Positions 50,755 to 59,825 of a stretch of 64,000 nucleotides of DNA are shown piece by piece. Made by a program: the position numbers and the translations under genes. The notes beneath the pieces are model-generated. The model was not told the origin of the DNA. It ran no database searches and saw nothing but the letters and a program-made list of their open reading frames with translations. Positions within the stretch are counted from its first letter, which is position 1. Every line of letters begins with the position of its first letter. The stretch covers positions 122,723 through 186,722 of the forward strand of contig JAXMAR010000011.1 of the NCBI GenBank assembly GCA_046350295.1. The letters are read 5' to 3'. This stretch comes from JAXMAR01 sp046350295. GTDB lineage: Bacteria; Planctomycetota; Planctomycetia; Gemmatales; Gemmataceae.

Positions 50755-51495
50755 TTACTCCCTCACGACGCTAAAGAGCGTTTTGATCTGGTGACCCAGG
50801 CGCGATTCTAGTCCACCCATGCTGACCAGAGCGTTGCCAACCGCGAGCAATAGGTCGGGATCGCAGATGATGTCCTGGACCGTGTTGAGGTTTCGCTCCT
50901 CCGCTTTCCGCGTGAGCAGGACCCACACCATGACTGCGTGTAAAACCTGGCCCGCACGATCCAGCCAATGGGGGTCCGGTTCATGACCCGTGCGGACGAT
51001 CATTGCGTCGGCAAGTTGCTTTGCATGATCGATCAGCAAAGGGCCGGGCTTGATACCGTCAAGCGGGTTGAAGGTATCCATCCCACCGTCCAGCGGCGCC
51101 AGTCGGATAACACGCTGTCCTATTGCACGGCGCCGGGCGGCTGCCGCTTCGTAAAGGTCCCCTTGCACGTCGAGGCAGATAACGGGGCCGGGGTGATCCA
51201 GCAGTTGCGGGATAACGAAGCTGACCCCTTTGCCGACTCCGGTGCCGCCTACCACCAGTACGTGGGTGTAGTTGGGGATGCGCAGCAACCGCCCATCCTC
51301 TAGGCTTCGCCCAAGCAGCAGCCCGCGCGTGCCCGTCATCCCGGCGGCGATCATGTCGCACAAGCTTGACCAGACAGCCGTGCCATAGATCCAGCCCGAC
51401 GGCTTCCACCTCTGGCGCCGGAGGTGGAAGTAAACCAGCGCCCCGAACGCCAGAAACGCCATGACGACGGCTTCCTCTGTCGCGCGATCCCGCAT
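50755..51495 (-). CDS. VirD4/TraG-like coupling protein, N-terminal half
   Basis: A 246-aa frame with an N-terminal hydrophobic segment (AVVMAFLAFGALVYFHL). The nucleotide-binding start of a coupling ATPase follows: RIPNYTHVLVVGGTGVGKGVSFVIPQLLDHPGPVICLDVQGDLYE, with Walker A GGTGVGKG at 83-90 and the usual KGE/QGDLYE follow-up, then HWLDRAGQVLHAVMVWVLL. It ends SVVRE at 50755 just where the ATPase should continue. The missing Walker B is in the next frame downstream. It would deliver DNA-protein complexes to a secretion channel. No relaxase or VirB4 gene is seen nearby. Confidence 0.8.
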   Translation of the reverse strand: MRDRATEEAVVMAFLAFGALVYFHLRRQRWKPSGWIYGTAVWSSLCDMIAAGMTGTRGLLLGRSLEDGRLLRIPNYTHVLVVGGTGVGKGVSFVIPQLLDHPGPVICLDVQGDLYEAAAARRRAIGQRVIRLAPLDGGMDTFNPLDGIKPGPLLIDHAKQLADAMIVRTGHEPDPHWLDRAGQVLHAVMVWVLLTRKAEERNLNTVQDIICDPDLLLAVGNALVSMGGLESRLGHQIKTLFSVVRE

Positions 51496-51506
51496 TGGTC
51501 ACCCCC

Positions 51507-52379
51507 TCACACCTTGAGGTCCGGCAAGCTCGTGATCGGCAGGCCATTCTTTTCCGCCTTCGCCTTCATGGCCTTCGCTTGCATCAACGCGACGTCGAGA
51601 ACCGCGAAGTCGTGCTTGAGGATGGTGATCACCACGCCGTCGAGAGCGAGCTTGATGGGCTTGGCCTTCCGGCCCCCCCTGCCGCCACCCTTCATTTGCT
51701 CCGCGAGCTTGGCCACCACATCCCGCTTCGCCATGCCCGTCGTCTCGGCGAGCTTCGTGACCTTCTCGGCAAGAGCCTTTTGCAACTCAGGCGTGGGCAT
51801 GCTCGCGATGATTCGCAACACATCACGGCAGATTCCCGGCTTTCCGCGCAAGTGATGGAGAGATGGGTCGAGGTTCTTTACCGGGGAAAGAAGCTTGGAG
51901 ACGTAGCCCTCCGACAGGCCGAAATAGGCCGCTACGTGGCCTTGATGATCGTCCCCCGTCTCGGCCATGTGGGCTTCCAACTCGTCGGCGAGCTGATCCG
52001 GCGTCATGCGCCGCCGGATAGCGTTCGTCGTCACGCGGATGCGGCGGACTTCTGCCCGCGTCAGAGGATGATCGGCGGCGACGGCCTTGAAGGGGATTCG
52101 CAGGGCCTTGCATGCGGCGGCGCGGTGATTACCGTCAGGGCATAGCCATTCGCCTGGCCGATCCGGGTGCGGATAAACGATCCCGAGAACCTGCTGCCCG
52201 ATGGCGGCGATGCTGCCCATCAGCACGGTCACGACATCAGGGCTGATCTCAGGGTTTCCCGGAGCTGCATGGACGAGGCCGGCGTCAGACTCTACAATTC
52301 GCAGCTGGCTGGCCTCGCAATGGGCGTGGCCATTGCCGTTCGTCGGGAAGAGTGAAGGGCATGGTTTCGGTTCCAACAT
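51507..52379 (-). CDS. ParB-like nuclease/partition-domain protein
   Basis: A 290-aa protein with a ParB/Srx N-terminal domain: SIAAIGQQVLGIVYPHPDRPGEWLCPDGNHRAAACKALRIPFKAV, where GNHRAAACKAL is the ParB box II type (GxxRxxA) motif. A KorB/ParB helix-turn-helix follows (HQGHVAAYFGLSEGYVSKLLSPVKN). The C-terminal half is helical with basic patches (KGGGRGGRKAKPIK). The ATG at 52379 has GAAGGAGACC upstream; longer forms are unlikely. It starts the minus-strand series containing the coupling protein and may regulate it or help maintain the element. Confidence 0.8.
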   Translation of the reverse strand: MLEPKPCPSLFPTNGNGHAHCEASQLRIVESDAGLVHAAPGNPEISPDVVTVLMGSIAAIGQQVLGIVYPHPDRPGEWLCPDGNHRAAACKALRIPFKAVAADHPLTRAEVRRIRVTTNAIRRRMTPDQLADELEAHMAETGDDHQGHVAAYFGLSEGYVSKLLSPVKNLDPSLHHLRGKPGICRDVLRIIASMPTPELQKALAEKVTKLAETTGMAKRDVVAKLAEQMKGGGRGGRKAKPIKLALDGVVITILKHDFAVLDVALMQAKAMKAKAEKNGLPITSLPDLKV

Positions 52380-52775
52380 CAGTAGGTCTCCTTCACGGCG
52401 CGCAGTTCCCACGGGAAGGCCTACGGACCTTCCTTTTGGAACCGCTTCGGTATGAGGGATTTGCCGCTTCAGGCGGGAAATGCCCCTCAAATCAGGGGTG
52501 GTGCCGGGGCGCTTCTCCTTTTTCACGCCCGCGACGAAGCTCTATCTCGACAGAACGTCCTTTTCTGATGGGACAGCGTGTCTTTGCAGCGCTTGTGCCA
52601 CCTCTCCCTAGTCAAAAAAGTGCGTTTGCAGTATCGTCTTGTTTGGCAAGGAGTTCTGTCCGTTGTGAAACTCGCGATGGCGTTTTGCAGACCCTCTTGA
52701 AAATAAGCAACGGTGATGCGAAATCCCCCAAAGGAGTGTCTTATTCTTGCGTCGATAAAGACAGGGGTATTCAAA
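52380..52775. other. Divergent intergenic region in the element
   Basis: It lies between the ParB-like gene and the plus-strand gene at 52776. Frames are short on both strands. The right half is more A+T-rich and should hold the divergent promoters; I see no clear operator or strong -35/-10 pair. Confidence 0.4.
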
Positions 52776-53645
52776 ATGCACTTCGAATCACGGCGAAAGG
52801 TATTGGCAGGATGGCCTGAAATGCTGACATTCACGGCCTACGATGCAACTCGCGGCGAGCCTCCTGCAGAACTCACATGGTTGGCTGATCTGCTTGGCAA
52901 CCCCAAGGCGGATCCCGTCATCATTGCAGCGAAGCTTGGCGTCATCTACTCAGAATTGAATCTCTCTGCTGACTTCTGGCGCTATTATGCCAAGTGCATT
53001 TACCGACGTTGGCAGGGCGCTGATGCTCGTCATTTTCTTGTGGTCGAATCGAAACGCGTCGGGCGCCATCCAGTTGCCACCCGAGCAAGCACGCTTGCAA
53101 TCAAGCTTCTCCTCGATTCAGCGTCTCCCTCTCAGTGTGGCTATGATGACGGACATTGGACCGTTCGCCTACTACTTGACGTCCTCCTTCGAGGTTTCAA
53201 TCTCGACATTGCAGATTCCACGCTGCGCCGCATGCTCCACAACGTTGGCTATGAATGGAATGGCAAGAAGTTCGGCCGTCGTCCGGCATACAAGACGACT
53301 GCGGGTATGCAAGATGCGATCTATGGAGAAGAGTTTGCGAAAGTTCATTCCCTGAATCTCAAGGCTGTCCTAGATTGCGTCAATCAAGAGCCATGCTTCA
53401 TATCGTCCCGCCTCCAAATGCCAGAGTATGATTCCACGGTGCCGGAGGAAGTAAATGACTGGTGGTATGTCCGCTTCAAAGATCGCCTCGGCCAGAGATG
53501 CACGCTAAGACTGAAAAAAAGTCATGTTCGCGCAAGGGTTAGGCAGGGCAAGATTCCAAAGGATGCTGAGGCCTGCAAATCACATAACGGCATCTACGTC
53601 CTTCTCGCTAACGTTCCCGAGTTGTCGACGGATAACGCAATTTGA
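52776..53645 (+). CDS. Unknown protein with transposase-like winged helix
   Basis: A 289-aa protein in visibly more A+T-rich DNA than its surroundings. The middle holds GHWTVRLLLDVLLRGFNLDIADSTLRRMLHNVGYEWNGKKFGRRP, which strongly resembles the winged HTH near the N-terminus of IS630-family transposases. No DDE catalytic set or DEAG strand is seen, and the C-terminal part (NDWWYVRFKDRLGQRCTLRLKKSHVRARVRQGKIP) matches nothing I know. The ATG at 52776 is uncertain: one 21 codons earlier is possible and no good ribosome site is visible. It is more likely a DNA-binding regulator or a decayed transposase relative than an active transposase. Confidence 0.5.
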   Translation: MHFESRRKVLAGWPEMLTFTAYDATRGEPPAELTWLADLLGNPKADPVIIAAKLGVIYSELNLSADFWRYYAKCIYRRWQGADARHFLVVESKRVGRHPVATRASTLAIKLLLDSASPSQCGYDDGHWTVRLLLDVLLRGFNLDIADSTLRRMLHNVGYEWNGKKFGRRPAYKTTAGMQDAIYGEEFAKVHSLNLKAVLDCVNQEPCFISSRLQMPEYDSTVPEEVNDWWYVRFKDRLGQRCTLRLKKSHVRARVRQGKIPKDAEACKSHNGIYVLLANVPELSTDNAI

Positions 53646-53670
53646 CAGCCGATAGATCTTTCGCTAGCCT
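53642..53670 (+). promoter_or_regulatory. Candidate sigma-70-type promoter
   Basis: TTGACA (53642-53647) is a perfect -35; a 17-base spacer follows and then TAGCCT (53665-53670), a weak -10. It ends 30 bases before the ATG at 53701, which has a perfect AAGGAGG ribosome site. It overlaps the stop codon of the preceding gene. Confidence 0.5.
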
Positions 53671-53700
53671 CCTCCTCGCCGACCACAGCAAGGAGGTGTT

Positions 53701-54234
53701 ATGGCCAGACGCACAAGAAAAGCAACCGATACTCAGACTGGGAAAACGAGCGAGGCAACCGACGCGATAATCCGCCAGCCTGCCGAGACCCCGCCAGGGG
53801 ATGCTTACGAGCCAGCCGGGTCATCCACGGCAACCGAACAGTTCCCGCCCCAGGAGCGGGAAAGCGAAGGCCGCAAGTTCGTCGAACTGCTTCCCCATCA
53901 CGTCACCGATCTAGGCGACGGCCGGCGCCTCACCCTAACCCGCGACCGACGCTTTCAGCAGGAACGCATCCAGTTCGTCGCATTGAGCGACGATGTAGAC
54001 CCGCGCCCCAGTGTCGATGACGTCGAGTTTCTTAAGCAGCATGGCTACAAGTGGCGTTCCGAGAGCCGCGCCTGGGTTAGACAGCTCGCCAAGTCTACCG
54101 AGGAGAATCGCACCGCGCGCGGCGATAGCGACAAAGCCGCCGAGGATGCCTATGCCAAGCTGGCGAACCGTATCAGGGAGCGGAACGGCTTACCGGCGAC
54201 ACAATACTCGCTTTCCGAAGAACGCCAGCGCTAG
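53701..54234 (+). CDS. Hypothetical protein of the element
   Basis: A 177-aa hydrophilic protein. The first 60 residues are Thr/Glu/Pro-rich and probably disordered. The rest (FVELLPHHVTDLGDGRRLTLTRDRRFQQERIQFVALSDDVDPRPSVDDVEFLKQHGYKWRSESRAWVRQL) forms a compact alpha/beta segment in which the GYKWRSESRAW stretch resembles short motifs in helicase-associated and LPD-type polyvalent proteins of mobile elements. That likeness is weak. AAGGAGG at 53690-53696 fixes the ATG at 53701. It precedes the methylase-helicase on the same strand. Confidence 0.6.
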   Translation: MARRTRKATDTQTGKTSEATDAIIRQPAETPPGDAYEPAGSSTATEQFPPQERESEGRKFVELLPHHVTDLGDGRRLTLTRDRRFQQERIQFVALSDDVDPRPSVDDVEFLKQHGYKWRSESRAWVRQLAKSTEENRTARGDSDKAAEDAYAKLANRIRERNGLPATQYSLSEERQR

Positions 54235-54309
54235 CCCCATGAATGGCAACCAGACCGCCCCGTTGGCGACAGCCGCTTCTTGATTTCACATTCGCAGGGG
54301 GAGCCGAGG

Positions 54310-54732
54310 ATGCGATACAAGACGATAGCCATGGAATTGCTGGAGATCCGCCCGAAGATTCACGCGCGGCTGCGGGAGAAACGTCTCCTGCTTCAGACAA
54401 TCACGCTCTGCGCGAAAGCGCTGCGGGAGCGCCATCGGTTCTGGCAGCAGAGTTTGGCGAAGGCAGATCCGATAGCCAGTCAGAGCATGATCGAGACCGA
54501 ATCGCTGGAGCTGGCAATCAAGGACCTGGAGAATCTTTTGCCGGACGAATCGCTGCGCGACGACCGCCTTTCTTCCTCAATGGCACGGCTTCATTTCCCG
54601 CGTCTCCCGCGTAAGAACGCGGCAGGGTTTTTCACCTCTACCTCTCCTGGCCCCGCGTTTCGAAAGCGCACGGTAGCCGGCGGGCCGGACCCCCGCAAGC
54701 AGGAACAGGGGACCCCCTCGATCCACGGTTAG
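54310..54732 (+). CDS. Hypothetical protein (C-terminus doubtful)
   Basis: A 140-aa protein from the ATG at 54310 (after GGGGGAGCCGAGG). Residues 1-80 are a regular helical segment (IAMELLEIRPKIHARLREKRLLLQTITLCAKALRERHRFWQQSL, then SLELAIKDLENLLPDE), probably a helical hairpin. The last 50 residues are Pro/Arg-rich and look like out-of-frame coding, so an indel near 54560 is possible. No known family. It lies between the 53701 gene and the methylase-helicase. Confidence 0.5.
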   Translation: MRYKTIAMELLEIRPKIHARLREKRLLLQTITLCAKALRERHRFWQQSLAKADPIASQSMIETESLELAIKDLENLLPDESLRDDRLSSSMARLHFPRLPRKNAAGFFTSTSPGPAFRKRTVAGGPDPRKQEQGTPSIHG

Positions 54733-54739
54733 CTTGCCC

Positions 54740-55184
54740 GGACGCTGACGCTTCCGGTGTTGCCGCTTTCTCCTCGTGCCTTCGGCCCCACCGGGGCCGG
54801 AGAACGAAGGAGGAGAAGCTGCGCAACAACTCGCATTTGACCCGCCGTTACCCGCATCGGCGCCGACCACCTGCTCGCTGATCGTCGCCGGCGAGAGAGC
54901 CGGGGTGCTGCGCGACGTACTGACCGCATCGTCCAGGTCTCCGGCAAACAGGCCGAACGTTCCCAGGGCTCGCCGACGCCGCAGCAGCGTGATGCTCCGA
55001 GAAGTTCGCGGGTCGGGTTCCGGATCGCCCTTTCCATCTTCCGCAACCCGGCTACGGGCGAAGTTCAAGGACGACCTGTGGCAGAAGTCTCGCCATCGAC
55101 CTGCGGACGATGCTCAGCGACGCGGAGTACGAAAGCCGCCAAACGCACGTCGACGTTCACCCGCGTTCACCTCGCCGACGGTGA
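54740..55184 (+). other. Frame-broken N-terminal part of the methylase-helicase
   Basis: Pieces in different frames match what should precede the methylase motif I: SPTPQQRDA, then ALSIFRNPATGEVQGRP (about 55030-55080), then IDLRTMLSDAEYES near 55094-55135, then AFTSPTVIDAMH near 55160-55196. Removing one C near 55138 and one G near 55200 would join these to the frame that starts at 55185. The real gene thus probably begins near 54750-54900, and the ATG at 55185 is not its true start. Confidence 0.6.
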
Positions 55185-58100
55185 TTGACGCCATGCACCG
55201 GGGCGATTGCTCGCCTCGGCGTGGCCCCCGGCGCCACCATCCTGGAGCCCGGCTGCGGCAGCGGCAATTTCATCCGGCCTGAGTATCGCTTCATCGGCGT
55301 CGAGTTGGATTCCATTTCCGGGCGGATCGCCAAGGCCCTCCATCCCGAGGCGGACATCAGGATCGAGAACTTCCGCGACACCAAGCTCCCGGCATTAGAC
55401 GCCGTCATCGGCAATGTCCCCTTCGCCGACGTGAAGCTCGATTACGCAGGCCAACGCATGAGCCTGCACGACTTCTTCATCGCCAAGTCGGTTGACGCCC
55501 TTAGGCCGGGCGGAGTCCTCGCCATCGTCAGCAGCCGCTTCACGCTCGATCGGCAGAATGCGTCCGTCCGCGAATACCTAGCCGCCAAGGCGGACTTCCT
55601 CGGCGCCATTCGCCTTCCCTCCGATGCGTTCAAGCGCGAGGGGACCAGCGTGGTAACGGACATTATCTTGATGCGGAAACGCTCGCTTGACGAGCTTCCG
55701 ACTCACATCGATCCTGATTGGCTTTCCGTCGGCCCCCTCTCCGTCGAAGGCGCGGAGGTAGCGGTAAACCGCTACTTCCTCAATCACCCGGAAATGGTCC
55801 TCGGCGACTGTAGCCGCAAAAACACTCTGTACGGCAACGAAGGTTTCAGCGTCGTCAGCCACGGCGACCTCGCCAAGCGGCTTCAGACCGCAATCGGTCA
55901 CTTGCCCAGGTTCACCGCAACCCAGCGTGTGGTTGAGGAAGTTCGGCCGGTCACCAGGATCAGCCTTCCGGCGCCCGTCCCTCATCTTTCCGAAGGCAGC
56001 TTTTTCATCTCCGAGGACAGCACGATTCGGCAGATCGTCGGCGGCCAGGCCGAGCCCGTGATCTACGGCGGTTCGCAGCTGTGGGCCGGCGGCGCCCTGT
56101 TCGGCAGGCGCATGGGCTCTCTTATCCGCCTCCGGGACCTCGCCCGCCGCGTCCTTCAAAGTCAGAACGAAGGGTGGCCCGAGCAGGCCCGTGAGGATGC
56201 GAGACGCGAATTGAACCTCGCCTACGACCGCTTCTATGCCGCCTATGGTCCCATCAACAAGACAACCTTCTCGGAGACGAAGGATGGCACGGTCATCCGC
56301 CGCATGAACAACATCGTGAAGTTTCGCGAGGATCCGGACGCGATGCTGGTCCTTTCGCTGGAGGACTACGACGAGGTGACCGGCAAAGCGACCAAAGCCG
56401 CGATCATGCAGAAGGACGTGGTCAGTCGGCATCAGCCGATCACCCATGTCCGCACGGCCGAGGAAGGCTTGCTGGTCTCGCTCGACCGCCGCGGCGCCGT
56501 CGATCTTCCCTTCATCGCCGAGCTTTACGGCAAGTCGGAGAGGGACATCATCGCCGAGCTTGGCGACTTGGTTTTCCAAGACCCGGAAACGAAGGCGTGG
56601 CAGACCGCCGACCAATACCTCTCCGGCAACGTCAGGGCAAAGCTCGCCCAGGCGGAGTGCGCAGGCCCTGAATACGCCCGCAACGCCGAGGCGCTTCGCG
56701 GCGTCCAGCCGGAGGACGTGCTGCCCGGCGACATCGACGCGTCGCTCGGCGCGCCTTGGATACCGGAACGCGACATCCAGGCGTTCGCCACTCAGCTATT
56801 CAAGGTCGGTCCCGGCGACATCCAGGTCGGGCACGTCAAGAAGGATGCCGTCTGGTCCATTGAGCCGACCTACGCTGCCCAGCAGTCTGTCGCGGTGACT
56901 TCGGAATTCGGCACCTCGCGAATCAACGGTATCCAATTGCTCGAACAAGCCCTCAACATGAAATCGCCCGTGATCTACGACATCATCCGCTACGGTGACA
57001 GCGAACAGCGGGTCGTCAACCAGGAAGAGACCTTGGCCGCCAAGGAAAAGCAGAAGCAGATCAAGGAACGCTTCCGCTCGTGGATCTTCTCCGATCCCGA
57101 CCGCACGGAACGGCTCGTGCGGCTCTACAACGACAACTTCAACAACATCCGGCTGCGCGCGTTCGACGGGTCTCACCTCGAGTTTCCCGGCATGTCCCAC
57201 GCATTCCGCCTCCGGCCGCACCAGAAAGCGGCCGTCTGGCGCGGCATGAGCAACGGCAACACCCTCCTCGCCCATGTCGTCGGCGCCGGCAAGACTGCCT
57301 GCATGGCCGCGACCGGCATGAAGATGAAGCAGGCCGGGCTTATCAAGAAGCCGATGTATGTGGTCCCCAACCATCTGCTTGAACAGTTCGCCCGCGACTT
57401 CATGCAGGTCTACCCCAACGCGAAGTTGCTCGTCGCCGGCAAGGAAGACCTCGCGCGTGACCGCCGCAAGCTGCTGACCGCGAAGATCGCCAGCCAGGAA
57501 TGGGACGGCATCGTCGTGACGCATAGCTCGTTCGAGCGCATCGGGATGTCCAAGAAATACCAGGAGGAGTTCCTCCGCGAGCAGATCGCCGAGTACGCCG
57601 CCCTGATCCGCGAGCACAGCGCCGCCAAGGGGCAAGTTCGCAACATCATCAAGAACTTGGAGAAGCAGAAAGTAGCCCGCGAGGAAAGGCTCAAGGACCT
57701 GCTTGCCGAAGAGAAGAAGGACGACGGCCTGGTCTTTGACGAGCTCGGCGTCGACCACGTCTTCATTGACGAGGCGCAGTATTACAAGAACCTGGAGACG
57801 CCCACCAAGATGGAGCGTGTGGCCGGCATCCAGACAGGGGGCTCCGAACGGGCTTTCGACCTTTACATGAAGGCTCGCTTCCTGCACCAGCAGCACCCCG
57901 GCCACGGGGTCACCTTCGCCACCGGCACGCCGATCAGCAACACGATGGTCGAGATGTACACCATGCAGCGGTTCCTCGATCCCGAGGGACTCAAAGCACG
58001 CGGCATTGATCACTTTGACGCCTGGGCCGCCACCTTCGGCGAGGTCGTGGACACCATGGAAATCTCGCCGGACGGCAAGTCGCTCCGCCCAAGGAGCCGG

Positions 58101-59825
58101 TTCGCCCGATTCACGAATCTGCCGGAGCTTCAGCAGCTTTTCCGCGCTTTCACCGACGTTCAAACCGCCGAGATGCTCAACCTTCCCCGGCCCGAGCTGG
58201 AAGACGGCAAGGCCCGCGTCATTGCCTGCCCGATGTCACCCGAGCAGCACGAGCTGCAACTGAAGCTGGTGGAGCGGTATGACCGTATCCGCTCGTCGAA
58301 GGTTGACCCGCGGGAAGACAACGCCCTGGCAATCACCACGGACGGCCGCAAACTCGCCCTCGATGCCCGGATGCTGTCGCCCACGGCGCCAGATTTCCCC
58401 GAATCGAAGATCAACGCCCTGGTGGAGAACGTTGCGTCGATATGGCAACGCACGGCAACCACGCGTGGCGCCCAACTCGTCTTCTGCGACATGGGCGTCA
58501 ACCCCACGCCATGGGGGTTCTCCGCCTATGACCAGATCGTTGAAAAACTGGTCGCTGCCGGCATCCCCCGCCAGCAGATCGCCACCGTCGGCGACGCCGA
58601 TTCCGACGCCAAGAAGCAGGCCCTGTTCGAGAAGGTCCGGCAAGGAAGCGTCCGCATCCTGATCGGCTCGACCCAGAAGATGGGGACCGGCACGAACGTC
58701 CAAAAGCGACTTGTCGCCCTGCATCACCTGGACGCCCCCTGGAAGCCCGCCGAGGTGGAACAGCGGGAGGGCCGCATTCTCCGCCAGGGCAACGAGAACA
58801 AGAGCGTGGCGATCTACCGCTACGTCACTGAGGGGAGCTTTGATGCATATATGTGGCAAGCATTGGAGACCAAGGCCCGCTTCATCAACCAGGTGATGAC
58901 CGGCGAGTCCGGCCTGCGCCGCGCCGAGGACATCGGCGGCCAGGAATTGAGCTATGCCGAGGTCAAGGCCATCGCTTCCGGCAATCCGGCGGTGCTGACC
59001 CTGGCCGAGGCGGACGCCGAATTGCAGCGCCTCTCGCTTCTCAAGAAAAACCACACCGATGAACAGTACCTGGCCCGGCGCCGAGTCCGCGACCTGCCCG
59101 AAACGATCCGGACGCTTGCGCAACGTCGTGACGCCCTGTCAGCCGACGGCGCCGTGGTGAAGAGAGAAAACGGCATTGCCATCGGCAACGCCGAGCCCGC
59201 GCCCGATGACTTGCAGGCTGTGCTTGGCCGCAAGCTCAATTCGATCCCCGAGTCTTCGCGGGAGACGAAGCGCGTGCCAATCGGGACTTATCACGGTTTG
59301 CGCTTCGGGCTCGTCCTGCATCCCATGTTCGCGCCGGACGTCTTCCTCGAAGGCGAAACCTGCCGCACTTCCACGCTTTCTCGGGAGCATCAGGGGCCGA
59401 GGGCGGTGCTGAACGCCCTTGAACGGCTTGCCCGAAGCTACGATGCCGAATGTGACCGTATCCGCCAGGAACTTGCCATCGCCGAGGGGCAGCTTCGCGA
59501 TTATCAGGGCCATCTCGGCCAGCCTTTCGCGCACGCCGCCTATCTCGATGAGCTGACGACGCTTCGCGACCAGCTGAAGTGCAGGCTTTCATCCTCCGCT
59601 CAGCAGGCTGAGGAAGATAACGGCCTGGGCATTGCCGAGTTGGCCGAGCGAATCAAGGGGATCAAAGCCTCGCGCACCATAGAAGCAGCCCCGCAGCGGA
59701 CCACTGCCCGGCGATTGGCGGCCGAGGCATCGGTGATCGCACGAATCCGGCGCCGGCATGAGCTTCCCGAAACTCAGGTAGATGAGCCGGTCATTGTCAC
59801 CTCGGCCCAGATGCCGGAACGTTAG
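55185..59825 (+). CDS. Giant N6-adenine methylase / SNF2-type helicase (DarB-like)
   Basis: At least 1546 aa. The N-terminal methyltransferase has SAM motif I ILEPGCGSGNFI (residues 19-28), the target-base motif GNVPF (76-80, an NPPF variant) and LRPGGVLAIVSSRFTLD. A central ~500 residues link to a superfamily 2 helicase: Walker A AHVVGAGKT (~700), PMYVVPNHLLEQFARDF, HVFIDEAQYYKN (~862), FATGTPISNTMVEMY, and the C-lobe ILIGSTQKMGTGTNVQKRLVALHHLDAPWKPAEVEQREGRILRQGN with the motif VI arginines. Proteins of this build (phage P1 DarB and ICE homologues) modify incoming DNA and protect it from restriction after transfer. The end is helical. Its N-terminus is upstream in broken frames. Confidence 0.85.
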   Translation: MTPCTGAIARLGVAPGATILEPGCGSGNFIRPEYRFIGVELDSISGRIAKALHPEADIRIENFRDTKLPALDAVIGNVPFADVKLDYAGQRMSLHDFFIAKSVDALRPGGVLAIVSSRFTLDRQNASVREYLAAKADFLGAIRLPSDAFKREGTSVVTDIILMRKRSLDELPTHIDPDWLSVGPLSVEGAEVAVNRYFLNHPEMVLGDCSRKNTLYGNEGFSVVSHGDLAKRLQTAIGHLPRFTATQRVVEEVRPVTRISLPAPVPHLSEGSFFISEDSTIRQIVGGQAEPVIYGGSQLWAGGALFGRRMGSLIRLRDLARRVLQSQNEGWPEQAREDARRELNLAYDRFYAAYGPINKTTFSETKDGTVIRRMNNIVKFREDPDAMLVLSLEDYDEVTGKATKAAIMQKDVVSRHQPITHVRTAEEGLLVSLDRRGAVDLPFIAELYGKSERDIIAELGDLVFQDPETKAWQTADQYLSGNVRAKLAQAECAGPEYARNAEALRGVQPEDVLPGDIDASLGAPWIPERDIQAFATQLFKVGPGDIQVGHVKKDAVWSIEPTYAAQQSVAVTSEFGTSRINGIQLLEQALNMKSPVIYDIIRYGDSEQRVVNQEETLAAKEKQKQIKERFRSWIFSDPDRTERLVRLYNDNFNNIRLRAFDGSHLEFPGMSHAFRLRPHQKAAVWRGMSNGNTLLAHVVGAGKTACMAATGMKMKQAGLIKKPMYVVPNHLLEQFARDFMQVYPNAKLLVAGKEDLARDRRKLLTAKIASQEWDGIVVTHSSFERIGMSKKYQEEFLREQIAEYAALIREHSAAKGQVRNIIKNLEKQKVAREERLKDLLAEEKKDDGLVFDELGVDHVFIDEAQYYKNLETPTKMERVAGIQTGGSERAFDLYMKARFLHQQHPGHGVTFATGTPISNTMVEMYTMQRFLDPEGLKARGIDHFDAWAATFGEVVDTMEISPDGKSLRPRSRFARFTNLPELQQLFRAFTDVQTAEMLNLPRPELEDGKARVIACPMSPEQHELQLKLVERYDRIRSSKVDPREDNALAITTDGRKLALDARMLSPTAPDFPESKINALVENVASIWQRTATTRGAQLVFCDMGVNPTPWGFSAYDQIVEKLVAAGIPRQQIATVGDADSDAKKQALFEKVRQGSVRILIGSTQKMGTGTNVQKRLVALHHLDAPWKPAEVEQREGRILRQGNENKSVAIYRYVTEGSFDAYMWQALETKARFINQVMTGESGLRRAEDIGGQELSYAEVKAIASGNPAVLTLAEADAELQRLSLLKKNHTDEQYLARRRVRDLPETIRTLAQRRDALSADGAVVKRENGIAIGNAEPAPDDLQAVLGRKLNSIPESSRETKRVPIGTYHGLRFGLVLHPMFAPDVFLEGETCRTSTLSREHQGPRAVLNALERLARSYDAECDRIRQELAIAEGQLRDYQGHLGQPFAHAAYLDELTTLRDQLKCRLSSSAQQAEEDNGLGIAELAERIKGIKASRTIEAAPQRTTARRLAAEASVIARIRRRHELPETQVDEPVIVTSAQMPER

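Noticed and set aside
56796..58163. Minus-strand frame opposite the helicase
   Set aside because: The helicase motifs are on the plus strand; the frame has no recognisable protein features.
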